From Epiperipatus broadwayi (lineage: Eukaryota; Onychophora; Udeonychophora; Euonychophora; Peripatidae), in the NCBI GenBank assembly GCA_028023455.1, contig JAQFVV010012396.1:4373656-4437655 (forward strand): DNA of 64,000 nucleotides, in the 5' to 3' direction. Positions 48,165 to 61,394 of this stretch are shown in pieces. How positions within the stretch are numbered: the first letter of the stretch is position 1; every line of letters begins with the position of its first letter. A model generated the notes under the pieces. That model saw nothing but the letters and a program-made list of their open reading frames with translations, did not search any database and was not told where the DNA came from. The position numbers and the translations under genes were made by a program.

Positions 48165-48927
48165 ATAATTGAAATAATATTTTTAATGGTTTACAAACAA
48201 TTACAAACAATCCTTAAATCTGCAGAAATACTTTCGGTTACTTTCTAACCTGCCTCAACTGCCATTAAATTCAAAAACCAAAAGCGGAAGCAAACGTCAT
48301 CAATTCAACTTCCACGAATCTCGTATTTTAATGTTAGAAGCTTGTCAATTTATTAAATGTGTTTTATTCCTGTTTATAAAAATTGCCTCTTTAATTTTTC
48401 TTTTACTATGGTTTCTCTCTTCATGAAGAATTTTCACATTTTCAAAATTAAATTTAAATTTATATTTACATGTTTTTTCGTGATCAAAGAAAACTGAAGA
48501 AGATATTAAATCACCATTATTTTTATTTTTTACACACTTATATAACAATTCATGTTCCTTCAATCTTTTCTCAATACTGCACCTAGATTCACCATTCACC
48601 TATATATGATAGCATACAATCACAAAAAATTTGATATATGACATTACTTTTTTGCTTGATAGGTATGACATCCTTAGAATTATTGACTAATTTATTAATA
48701 TTGTTTGGAACGTAGAATGAAACATTAAACACATTCTTATATAAATCCTTAAAAAATTTTACTTGTGGATTTGAAATAAATGAAATAGATTTCCATTTTT
48801 TACTATTAATCTTCATTTCTTTTAAATTATAATATTTTTTTTTAAATTGACATAAAGTATTGTTTATTTGTTCCATTTTATAACCAACATCAAGCAATTC
48901 CTTGGCAAATATCTCAATATTTGACAT
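48165..48927 (-). pseudogene. Penelope-like element (locus C), minus copy: linker and GIY-YIG
   Basis: The minus-strand reading begins at 48927 (MSNIEIFAKELLDVGYKMEQ), passes through a Lys-rich linker with FYVPNNINKLVNNSKDVIP, and reaches NVIYQIFCDCMLSYIGEW (48589-48650), the GIY-YIG core. After a one-frame step at about 48595 it continues NGESRCSIEKRLKEHELLY and KHxH-like residues (VFFDHEKTCKYKFKF) to a stop near 48345. The 3' tail to 48165 is shared with the right copy. Apart from the frame step the reading is long and clean, so this is one of the better-preserved PLE ends in the window. No RT remains. Confidence 0.85.
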
Positions 48928-48966
48928 AATTTTTCATTCCGAAACAAAAAAGATTTAAAACTTGCC

Positions 48967-49400
48967 ATAGGTGAATCTAGGTGCAGTATTGAGAAAAGAT
49001 TGAAGGAACATGAATTGTTATATATGCGGGTAAAAAATAAAAATAATGGTGATTTAATATCTCCTTCAGTTTTCTTTGATCATGAAAAAACATGTAAATA
49101 TAAATTTAAATTTAATTATGAAAATGTGAAAATTCTTCATGAAGAGACAAACCATAGTAAAAGAAAAATTAAAGATGCAATTTTTATAAACAGGAATAAA
49201 ACGCATTTAATAAATCGACAAGCTTCTAACATTAAAATATGAGATTCGTGGAATTTGAATTGATGACGTTTGCTTCCACTTTTGGTTTTTGAATTTAATG
49301 GCAATTGAGGCAGGTTAGAAAGTAACCAAAAGTACTTCTGCGATTTAAGGATTGTTTGTAATTGTTTGTAAACCGTTAAAAATATTATTTCAATTATAAT
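48967..49400 (+). pseudogene. Penelope-like element (locus C), plus copy: GIY-YIG C-terminal half
   Basis: The plus strand from 48967 encodes IGESRCSIEKRLKEHELLY, the same C-terminal half of the endonuclease as the minus copy. It runs to a stop at 49242 (NRQASNIKI), and the shared 3' tail then runs to about 49400. Its arm is about 430 bp and about 95% identical to 48165-48598 in inverted orientation. It begins abruptly inside the GIY-YIG domain, 40 bp from the start of the partner's reading frame, so it is a 5'-truncated inverted partner. Confidence 0.85.
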
Positions 49401-50349
49401 TACAATATTGTTTTTAATTAACGGATATTTTATATATATATAGAGAGAGAGTTCTTTTAGCTATTTAATTATTTTAAAATTATTACTAATAATAGCTATT
49501 AATGAAACAGTTTTCTGTAGCAGGCAAAATAATAAAGTAGGTCTGATATATCTAAATGTGATAACACCAATATCACATTTAACCTACTGAAAATAATCCT
49601 AATATATTTATACTAATGATTAGATTAATTTGCTTATAACTAAAAAGCAGATATGTAAAAGTAGAAATAAAGATTATTATCATTCAAATTCCTGCATATT
49701 CTTATTTCTTTTTGTATTAATGATCAAAAATTATATTCTCATTTCTTTTAGTGCTACTATTCATGTTTTAAATATTATTGAAAAGGGAAGTAAATTTTTA
49801 TAATTGATATTGAAAAGTACTATTTTTTCAATATAGTGTGCAAAAAAATAGATAAGCAACTAAGCACTAAACCTAATAAATGTTTTCGACTCTTTTCCTT
49901 AGTCTACAATTTTAATTAGTAAATCTTTCAAATTATAATTAATTAGAATTCTTAAATATATAATCTTCACATATTTAATATCAAATATTTGGAAAACTAC
50001 AACTCATTAAGAAACATATTCCTTCTAATACACTTTCCACAATTCTTTACTTAATTTTTTTACGATAGTTTTGATTACTTACAAATCCATTTAGCCTTCA
50101 GCATTATTACACTTATTATTTAAGTAATACTCTGGGTGCAATTTGAATTCATAATTGCAGTTTGTAATATTATAATTGACTGTTAATTAGTCTACATTCA
50201 TAATAGATTATATTTACTCATTTAAAGAGGTTTATTTAAGCTTTTTTGTACCAATTATTTCAATCTCTGTGGTCAAGATGCAATCTTTAGTGTCTATATA
50301 AGTATATTAGACCACCAATAAAGATGGGATTCCATTTTTATTGTTAAAA

Positions 50350-50351
<2 letters not shown>
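49401..50351. other. AT-rich DNA, nothing recognised
   Basis: A short TA then GA run lies at 49432-49450. No coding signal. Confidence 0.5.

Positions 50352-50398
<47 letters not shown>
50352..50398. repeat. AT dinucleotide microsatellite, 47 bp
   Basis: Uninterrupted AT run. Confidence 0.97.
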
Positions 50399-50401
<3 letters not shown>

Positions 50402-50843
50402 TAGCTACTTTCAAAACTGTTAGGACTATTTCAACTCCAAGAGAAAAAATAAATAATAAAATAAAAGAATAAATGTTATTGTTATGAATATTTTATACTC
50501 TGCCAATTTTCCTTCAAGCATTTTATAGAATGTCTAACAAATGTGTGAAAATCTAAGCATTCATATTTGGATATCCCATTTTTCTCATTGTATAAAATGT
50601 CTAGCCATTCTTACAATGCTGGTTTTCACACTTTGCTTGTAACATATTCATTATATATTTTTAATGGTTGTCTTCATATATATATTGTGACTTTCTGAAT
50701 GGGCACAAGTAGTTAAAATATATTGTATCAGTGGTGAATAACTGCATTTAACTAAAAAAATGAAATAGCCCTAAAATTTTAAAAATTATTCTGTTAATGG
50801 TCTAAAACCTTATATGTGAGTCACTTATGAATGTTAGGGGGAA
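50399..50843. other. AT-rich DNA, nothing recognised
   Basis: No feature recognised. Confidence 0.5.
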
Positions 50844-51046
<203 letters not shown>

Positions 51047-51129
51047 GTTTCAAAGAAAATAATTTTATTGATGACCATAGGGTTACATTTGCAATAAGAC
51101 ACTTCGTATACATATATTTACATTGCTAG

Positions 51130-52140
51130 TGAGTAAACCAAGTTTAAGTTTGTATCTGTGATGTACAAAAAAAATTATATTAGGAGGGAAAGATATTTAA
51201 ACATTGTTAAGGGGAGTGAAAAATACATATGTATACGTTACATTTGTGAGTGCTGCTTGCTGTAATCAGAGTTCTCAAAAGTCTTGGGTTATCATTGTTC
51301 AATTTGCAAAACTTCAACTTGTATGTATATTGCAGTTCTGGGTTTAGTTTGCTTTCCAGTATTTGAGTTCTGATTTTGTTGTTCCTGTCCTCTATATTAA
51401 TCGTATGCAATCAAAGACGACATTCTGTTTTTTATTTATAGATACTTGCCACATTTATTTTTTATTTTTTTAAATATTTGGTTGATGGCATAGATTGTTG
51501 GTTATTGGGAGCCATCTTAGAGGTTTGATTGTTGTGTTATCAGTGACCAGGTTGCTGCGTAGATGTCTGGATGTGCAATTTTATTGTCTCTGGCTCGTAG
51601 TTTTGCCAGTTTGATATTGACTGTTGGTGGATGTCGCCTTGTGTTGTTACCTAAAGTGAATGTGCATCTAGTGCACCAGTATGCATAAAGCACAGAAGTG
51701 GCTGCACGGACTGATGGAATAGAGCCTTTGCAATATGCATTAAAGATTGTTTGAAGGGTTGTGTTAGATTGTCTATATGCTCCTATCATAATAAATCGAA
51801 TTCTGTCTAGTGCTGGACAAAGATAGATGTTCCTGGGTTTCTTAAGCCCTGTGACACAGGGGACGAAAAGGATCAATGTTAGTGTATAGTCTCCGATATC
51901 TCAGAAAATGTCATGGACAGTGCATGTAGGTTTAGTCTCAGCAAAAAATCAAAATATTTTGGCTCCAGGGACCATTTTTTAAACTTACAGAGTAATTGTA
52001 GATTATTGATTTTCAGCATTGTCAGATTGGTATCATGGCTTGGATTTGGATGGATTAATGAATAAATTTGCCAGTATGAGTGCTTGTAAATTGTCTGAAA
52101 AGATATCTGTGGGGCTGTGCTTTTTATATGATTGATCATT
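51130..52140 (-). pseudogene. unrecognised minus-strand coding-like region
   Basis: This region has balanced composition and codon-like reading on the minus strand. Stretch 51879-52139 (ending LNLHALSMTFSEISETI) runs into stretch 51517-51900 (starting DYTLTLILFVPCVTGLKKPR) after a one-base frame change near 51885-51900, together about 205 residues. A more decayed stretch lies at 51207-51410. The second piece has several Cys residues (VPCVTG, LCPALD, AYCKG, YWCTRC) and basic residues toward its end. I recognise no family. Flanking TAA-type arrays on both sides suggest a non-LTR retrotransposon 3' region or another integrated element. A decayed single-exon host gene or a viral fossil is also possible. 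Confidence 0.35.
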
Positions 52141-52150
52141 GATGCTAGTT

Positions 52151-54554
<2,404 letters not shown>

Positions 54555-55284
54555 TGTGTAATAAAAATATAATATCTAAATAGCTGACATTTCAGTACAA
54601 TAACAAGTATTTTCCTCAAAGCTTTTTCTTTTTCAAATCATAAGGATGTGTATGATAAGATTTAAAATCTGTATTTTTCCTTTATTATTTTCTCCTCATT
54701 CTCAAATTCTATTGCTTGACAAGTTTTACAAAATATTTTATCCTCCAATAGCTTTTTCCACATTGTTAATTTTCTTTAATTCATACTTTTCATTTATGCT
54801 CATGGGCCTTTTAAAAATCTCTATAGTTTCCCTTAGCAGTCTCTGGTTATATTGTTCAATTTTTGGCAGAATATGTGCTTTATTAAATTTGATGTTGTGG
54901 TTAGTTAATTTAATGTGTGAATAAATGTCTGATGAATTACATTTTTCTCTGACTGTCAAAATGTCTTCTTCCTTTTTTATATTTATTCTATGTAAACAAA
55001 CTCCACATGGAATTTCATATACACCATGAGACTCCAAGGGAAGTTTATCTTTAGGGTGTGGAAACACTTTATTACTTTTTTAAGTATAAATTGTGTGGAT
55101 ATTATTTTTCTTTAAAACATTACCGATTTTATCAGTTACTCTCTTTATATATGTCAGAAGAGTATTAATTTTTGATGTATCAAAAGTTTTTTTTATTATT
55201 TTCATATGAAAAAGCCCTATTAATAATAATCCTGTCATCAAAACCATTATGAAGAAGCATTTTTAGTAGCATAGACATCTTGGT
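54555..55284 (-). pseudogene. Penelope-like element (locus D), minus copy: linker and GIY-YIG
   Basis: Minus-strand 54738-55067 encodes FPHPKDKLPLESHGVYEIPC and GVCLHRINIKK, the GIY-YIG entry (VYEIPC) with the YIG part deleted or damaged. It continues through ILTVREKCNSSDIYSHIKLT, NHNIKFNKAHILPKIEQYNQ, ETIEIFKRP and a Lys-rich end. The arm extends to about 54555. This is the C-terminal part of a PLE polyprotein with short deletions, the left half of a nearly perfect fold-back. Confidence 0.85.
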
Positions 55285-55330
55285 GAAAGTGTCAATCACC
55301 AAGATATCTACGATTCTAAAAAAGTGCATC
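55245..55330. repeat. centre of the locus D palindrome
   Basis: agacatcttggtga at about 55272-55285 faces tcaccaagatatct at about 55294-55307, leaving a loop of about 8 nt (aagtgtca-like). The arms continue outwards for about 700 bp on each side as the two PLE halves. Confidence 0.9.
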
Positions 55331-56060
55331 TGCATAATGGTTTTGATGACAGGATTATTAATATGCTTTTTTTATATAAAAAGAAAAAAGCTTTTGATAC
55401 TTCAAAAATTAAGGTTGTTCTGCTATATCTAAAAAGAGTAACTGATAAAATCTGTAATGTTTTAAAGAAAAATAATATCTTCACAATTTATACTACATTT
55501 AAAAAGATGAATGAAGTATTTCTAATACCTAATGATAAAATTCATTTGGAGTCTCATGATGTATATGAAATTCCATGTAAAGTTTGTTTATATTCATACA
55601 TTGGACAGGCCAATTGTAGAATAAATATTAAAAAAAAGAACACATTTTACAGTTAGATAAAAATCTAATTCATCATTTATTTATTCATTTATTCATTAAA
55701 TTAACTAACCATGATATTAATTTTAATAAAACACATATTCTGGCAAAAATTGAACAATATGATCAGCACTTTTAAGGAAACTATAGATATTTTTAAAAGG
55801 CCTAAGATCATAAATGAAAAGTGTGAATTAAAGAAAATGAACAATATTTGGAAAAATCTATTGAAGGATAAAATATTTTTTAAAACTTCTCAACCAATAC
55901 AATTTGAGAATGAGGAGAAAATAACAAAGGAAAAAAATAACAATTTTAAATCTCACCATATACATTCTTATGATTTGAGAAAAAAGAAGCTCTGAGGAAA
56001 GTAATTGTTATTGTTCAGAAATATTAGCTATTTAGCTATTATATTTTTATTATATGGAAG
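55293..56060 (+). pseudogene. Penelope-like element (locus D), plus copy: linker and GIY-YIG
   Basis: Plus-strand 55324-55656 encodes MHLHNGFDDRIINMLFLYKK, ILPNDKIHLESHDVYEIPC-like sequence and YSYIGQANCRINIKK, so here the YIG tyrosine and the following region are intact. 55711-55995 then encodes NDIFTFKETIDIFKRP-like sequence and a Lys-rich end, matching the minus copy. A stop near 55654 and a short insertion (a ttattcatt run at 55678-55700) break the frame. The 3' tail to about 56060, including ctgaggaaag, is shared with the left arm. Confidence 0.85.
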
Positions 56061-56065
56061 CATCT

Positions 56066-56195
56066 GAAAATTATACTATATATATATATATATATATATT
56101 GAATTAAATGTTTATGTGGATTGTTATTATGAAAATTATACTATATATATATATATATATATATTGAATTAAATGTTTATGTGGATTGTTATTAT
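56066..56195 (+). repeat. 65-bp tandem duplication containing AT runs
   Basis: Two near-identical units of gaaaattatact, an AT run, then gaattaaatgtttatgtgga and ttgttattat, at 56066-56130 and 56131-56195. Confidence 0.95.
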
Positions 56196-56512
56196 AATAA
56201 TGAATAGAAATGAGGAGATAATATCTATTACATAGAGATAGAAAATGTTAAGTTTTGATGTTATTAAGAAATTAACAATTACTGTTTATTAACAATTCCT
56301 GAGACTAAGCAAGTTTTTTTCATAAACATATAATAGCCTTTTATTTCAAAGATTCTCAATGTAAGAGCTATTGTAGGTTTATGAGTAAAACTTGAATAGC
56401 CTCAAGAATTGTTAATTAGTAGTAATTTATAATTTCTTAGTAACATCAAAAGTTAAAATGTTTATCCCCATTTCTTGGATATTATCTTGTCATATCTATT
56501 CATTATTATAAT
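56186..56512. repeat. inverted repeat with about 118-bp arms
   Basis: Arm 56186-56305 (ttattataataatgaatag through caattcctgag) and arm 56396-56512 (ctcaagaattgttaatta through ctattcattattataataa) are reverse complements with about 80-85% match, around a 90-bp spacer. No coding content. It could be a foldback transposon or an older version of the mirrored events seen elsewhere in this window. Confidence 0.7.
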
Positions 56513-57640
56513 AAAAATCCATATGCACATCTAATTCAACATATAGAACTCCCTGGAGAAGTTAAAACATTATTTGTAGAATGTTAAGAAAGATGCTATT
56601 CTTTCACATTTTCACACCTATAAAAATATCTTTCTGGGTTTAAATTCATATAAGAATTTAAGTTCGAAGTAAAAAAGGATCAAGCAAGTATAAAATAAAA
56701 TGTGGGTTTAAACACAAGTCTAATTCAGTACAAGAACTCTAATGTATTAAATAAACATATAATATAAGATAAATCCTCTCACAGGCAGAGCATACAATAA
56801 TTAATACCTTATTTACATGGTGTGGTTAGACCAATGGTTGATTGATACTTAATTGTGGTATTCCACAAACAATAATAATAAATGATAATCTCAGTGTATT
56901 AAGTATTCAATAATTTAATTGTAAAGAATACTAACTTTGCAATGATATTCTAAAATAATAAGATAATTTAAGTTTTTTTAATTAATTAACAGCTATAATA
57001 GCAATGAGTCTTTTTATTTTTTTTAACATCTTATCAACATTTTTTTCCTTTTATAGCATAGTACAAATTATCTAAAGATGGGTTTGAATATAATATTAGC
57101 TAGCAAAGATTAACTCCTGTTTTGAGTCTTATGTTAGCAGCTAAATAAAATTTAAAATACCTATCTAATGACAGCAAAGCTAAAGTGATGCAGAAGATAA
57201 AAGATAATTTTGTTGTACCAAACACATCACTAAATACTCTAACAGCATCAATAATGTAATCTTATATAAATATAATTGCATATATAATATAATGCATGAA
57301 TCATATCAATGTGACAATTTTAAATACTTTTACCCTTTGAATGGATTTTCATGTATATGGATTTGACAAATGGAAACGGACACAGAAATGTAATTACGGA
57401 ATAAAATCAATATGTATTACAAGGACTAAATATATTTCTTTTAGTTTACAATTTGATAATAAAAAAAAAATCTAATTTATTATTATTTACAAAAACAAAA
57501 AAAAATTCAAGAAACCATTACATCAATTAATGCATAAGTTAGATATAATGCACATTTAATATACCGTATCTGTGATATATTTAGATTACACAAATAAACA
57601 AATAAAGAAAAACAATTTACAGTTGGAATTTAATGCTCAA
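56513..57640. other. AT-rich DNA, nothing recognised
   Basis: No bounded repeats or coding signal. Confidence 0.5.
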
Positions 57641-57800
57641 TGATATTGTACCGGTAAAAATCACCATGCTTAATCACACTCAGTAATCCGAATTCAAACC
57701 CAGTCCACGTCTAGGAATAAATTCCAAAATGCAAACTAAATTCAAACCCAAAACCCTGGCATGAGCCACCGATGACAACATTACAACGGTACGGGGTTTT
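57640..57800 (-). repeat. possible decayed tRNA-derived repeat
   Basis: On the minus strand the segment gtaccgttgtaatgttgtca is followed by ggtggctcatgccagg, and two B-box-like strings (gggtttgaattt, gggtttgaattcgg) come later. A related catgccagg..tgaatttgaattt string occurs at about 63460-63490. Family and borders are not clear. Confidence 0.3.
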
Positions 57801-58319
57801 CCCTTTTACTAGCTCATCGAAAAACACAGACTAAATTACCTACAATCAGCTAGTTCATAAATATCTTATAGTCGGGATATTGGTACGGCTGATAATTTAA
57901 TGTATATATTTAAGTTGTCGATACAGACAGCAGGTGATTGACTAGATTTCGAGAGTAATAATGCAAGAGAGACAAAATTAGGTTAGATAAATTTTTAATA
58001 AATTATTGAAAGCATTGAATAATATTATTTACAGGTACGGTAAAACTCTCATATGTATTTTATAATAAATTGCTGCTAGTCATCAATAATCGGTTTGTAC
58101 TGATTAACAAACTCATGCCAATATTTATGTGTTTAAATGGTTGTACAGGTTGATATGAGAATCAGAGTAATTGGAGCACTTAAAATATTTAACTACTAGT
58201 TTATATTAAGTTGTTTTATTTAATAGATTCAAACCATTGTGTATACGGATAAATGGGAGGCGGTTTTATATAAAAATATAATATATAATACTGATGTACT
58301 GATGGTTGCAGGGATTAAG

Positions 58320-58660
58320 GTATACTACAAATAATAACTTGCGGTGCATTGGCGGAATACCGGGCGGCTTGTACTTTGACAAGTCTTAATGCCCCCAAGT
58401 AGATCCGAGACACTACAACCAGCCGGGCTCATTTTCGAACCCGGTGATCCAAGAGATACCTGGAGAAGAATTTCTTTCTCTCCATGTGGTAGTAAAATGA
58501 GACGCCAATTTAAGCGAAGGTAAAGGCATTGCCACAGTAACATTGAGGAAGAGTGACCGGAAGTGGATTTTAAAACGAAATTATATAAAACCCTTTCTCT
58601 CCGTAACATTTTCTACACAACAGTCCGATATAACTATTCAATAAAACATGGCGAAATCAA
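58320..58660 (-). promoter_or_regulatory. GC-richer island with ETS-type site; possible promoter or first exon
   Basis: This balanced stretch contains accggaagtgg at about 58557-58567, a canonical ETS-family site common in animal housekeeping promoters, next to ttatataaaa on the same stretch. The minus strand is open for 94 codons (58325-58609) but the peptide matches nothing I know. A ggttcga string at about 58430-58440 on the minus strand could also indicate a tRNA-derived repeat. Confidence 0.3.
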
Positions 58661-59240
58661 ACGATCGCAAAAGTAATAATTAATTAAATTTACTCTGAAA
58701 CCCATAACTCCCCAGATTATTCGGAAGGTAATAATAAATTATTATTCTTACTCCGTAATAATATATAACAAAAGATTATAATAAAATTTTAAACTATTTT
58801 AAGTATTTGAGATTTGGAGTATAGGTTAAAATATCATGTCAAAGTAAAAGAAACAATAAAAATACTTGAATATTTCTCAACTCAACATAAATGACGATTT
58901 TTAATTCGATACAAGAAAATTACTTTTAAAATGAATATAATAAATATTATGAGATAACTTTACTGACTTTAATTAGAGTTGAAAAATATTATTATTGGCA
59001 TCATTTTGTTTGTAAAATAAGTAATAGTAAAAATATAAATGTATTCACAAATGGATTATTAGTAGGCACAAATATTAATAATTATCATCTAAAGACTAGA
59101 GCACACACCAAAATATTAGAGAAGAAATTTACTGACAGGTTTTAGTGTAACATTTTCAAATGGAAAACAAGAAATTTACATGCAATCAATTAGGTTAACA
59201 GATTAAATATAAAATTATTACTGAGAGGAAAGTTAAAAAG
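58661..59240. other. AT-rich DNA between two islands
   Basis: No feature recognised. Confidence 0.5.
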
Positions 59241-59244
59241 TTCA

Positions 59245-59640
59245 TGTAACAAAAGTTACCATTCTTTCTTCGTCCGGCTTTTCTTCTTGCGGTGATATGT
59301 ATGAAGAATGTAGGCGCGCATTTTGAATTTCTTAGAACGGCATGGTTAATTTAAATGTTGGAATTTGGAAGACTGGAAGCACGGAAAACATTACAGATCA
59401 GCGGTACGAAAGATTTAAATTGGCAGAACAGGAATCAGCTTCTTGGACTCAGCCCATCATGATTGCAGTTTACCGGGCAACTTCTTAATAACGGTTGAAG
59501 TGATTTTTCTGGAACAACTACTTTGCTGTAACTTTAGACGATCTAAGCACAGCCAAGTCAAAAGTTAGAGTGTCCTAGTTTTTTGTTCATAGCTCCGCCT
59601 CCTTTGATTTTCTGGCCTCCAGCAATATCTAATTTTTGAC
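59245..59640 (-). promoter_or_regulatory. second GC-richer island; possible 5' exon on the minus strand
   Basis: Read on the minus strand, a balanced 5'-UTR-like stretch leads to an ATG at 59319-59321 opening MRAYILHTYHRKKKSRTKKEW. It reaches a possible splice donor at 59258-59259 (aagaatg then gtaacttt); without splicing the next codon is TAA. A ggaggcgga-type GC box lies upstream at about 59598. This is the pattern of a first exon, but no downstream exon can be paired with it, and the exon sense is inferred from composition only. Confidence 0.25.
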
Positions 59641-60460
59641 TATACAATAGCCTTTGCCTTTCTTGATAAGAGATCTACGTTCGGTTTTCATTTATTTTTA
59701 AATTTAATACATGATTCTAAATTGACAACCAATTACATTGGAATTCGTGAATACAAAAATATAAATTCATTATCTTAATTTATCAAAGTACAAATTAATT
59801 ATTCTATACATTTGTACAAGTAAGATTTTGATTAAAAATACTGATCAAAGGAATGTGACTTTTGATCAGCATTTTTAAATGACTTTGTATAATTTGCAAA
59901 ATTAAAATTTAAAGAAAATATACACGCAATTGAAACTTTTAAATTGAGCTAATATAAATCCACAAACCACACACACACGAATATTATTTATCATGATTTG
60001 TGACATTTATACTCATACTCTTTACATTAAATTCTTTTTAAACAAACACAAAATAAATAACTTAAAATTTATGTGGCTGGGAATAGAAAAAGTCTCATTG
60101 CGGGTAAATAGTGGTTTAGAATTACCGTTCTTAAATGACAACCATGAAACTAAGATCGATTTTTCGATCTGTCTGTTTCAATATGTACTTAGCACAATCA
60201 GCACATCTGGATAAATGAATAATATAACTGTGGCTTGTAATATATAAAGTCTATCTACATTGAAATCAGTGTACAATTTCTTAATATATAATTAATAATT
60301 TAAACAATATATAATATGAACAAGAACATTGCATTAGTCTTAGATTACACAAGGTTCTTGGAATAAAGGAGTACACATTCAATATTTTACTCAACATGCA
60401 ATAATTTGAAAATATAATAAGGAGTAGAGAATATTATTACACAAATGCTTTTTATATTAC
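59641..60460. other. AT-rich DNA, nothing recognised
   Basis: A balanced piece at 60065-60180 encodes a short plus-strand open stretch I do not recognise. A small CA run at about 59970-59978. Confidence 0.45.
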
Positions 60461-60470
60461 TCAAACTGGA

Positions 60471-60506
<36 letters not shown>

Positions 60507-60513
60507 TCCAGTT

Positions 60514-60545
<32 letters not shown>
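60461..60545. repeat. AT microsatellite with mirrored unique flank (56-bp perfect palindrome)
   Basis: tcaaactggagaa, an AT run and ttctccagtttga together form a perfect palindrome from 60461 to 60516, centred at 60488.5. A second AT run follows to 60545. Confidence 0.95.
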
Positions 60546-60548
<3 letters not shown>

Positions 60549-61140
60549 CGGGTAATGATGCTAAGAAAAACAAGCCTACATTAAAGTGAGACAAGCATAA
60601 CTAGCTCCATGTTACACTTATACAAGTCCCCATTAGTATCTACTGCTAACATAAGGAAAGGCTTAATAAATAATATCTAAGCAAAGTGAGAAACCATCAA
60701 TATAATTGTCACAATAAATACATGGATACTAATCATGAAAAGAGAAAGGCATTGGTATAATAATTAAATAACAAATCTTAAATCACGTGTACTCATATTT
60801 ATAATGTACATAGCAAAAACATAATCAAAAGACCAACAAATGTATGTATGAGAAAACAAGTAGTTAATTTTAAAGTTGTAATAATAATAGAAATTATACA
60901 CCGATTCAATGCAAAACATACAATATATAAAATAGTGACTCTATCATTATAGATGTTTAAAAAATATGTAAAATCCTCACTGCAATCTTACAGAACACAG
61001 TAACATGAATAAAACCTATATAGTATTTTTAAATGCATGATTATGCATGCGTGTTAATATATCCCCTCTCTTCAAAAAAAAAGATTAACAAATATTAGAA
61101 ATACATATTTAAAACATTCTAATAATAACATTAAAAAACA
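60546..61140. other. AT-rich DNA, nothing recognised
   Basis: No feature recognised. Confidence 0.5.
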
Positions 61141-61180
61141 ATCTTTTACCGGTTTCTTCTTTTCTTTTCCTCCGGAGTCC
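61141..61180 (+). repeat. 40-bp segment inverted into the neighbouring SINE
   Basis: atcttttaccggtttcttct through cctccggagtcc is the reverse complement of 61299-61338 with one mismatch. It is GC-rich for its surroundings. Confidence 0.93.
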
Positions 61181-61225
61181 GGAGCGAAAATAATTTTTAC
61201 ACAATTGCAAGTTTGATCATTTTAG

Positions 61226-61394
61226 CGACAGTATATATTTTTTCCCCCCATATGTCAAGCCGTCGGCCGGTCATGAACCCAGGACAATTACTTTACAAGG
61301 ACTCCGGAGGAAAAGAAAAGAAGAAACCGCTAAAAGATTTGGAAAGCAGCTGTGCTAACCTCTTGGCCACCAACGCTTGCCTACGACAGTATAT
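61226..61394 (-). mobile_element. tRNA-derived SINE, minus strand, disrupted by an inverted insert
   Basis: The duplication cgacagtatat lies at 61226-61236 and 61384-61394. The reversed SINE body has cccccatatgtcaag and cggccggtcatgaacccagg at its left, and agcagctgtgctaacctctt and ggccaccaacgcttgcc at its right. Between them, within what should be a continuous anticodon-like arm, lies about 45 bp of foreign sequence (about 61294-61340). 61299-61338 of this is an inverted copy of 61141-61180. The plus-strand open frame here (61213-61422) is a by-product. Confidence 0.85.
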
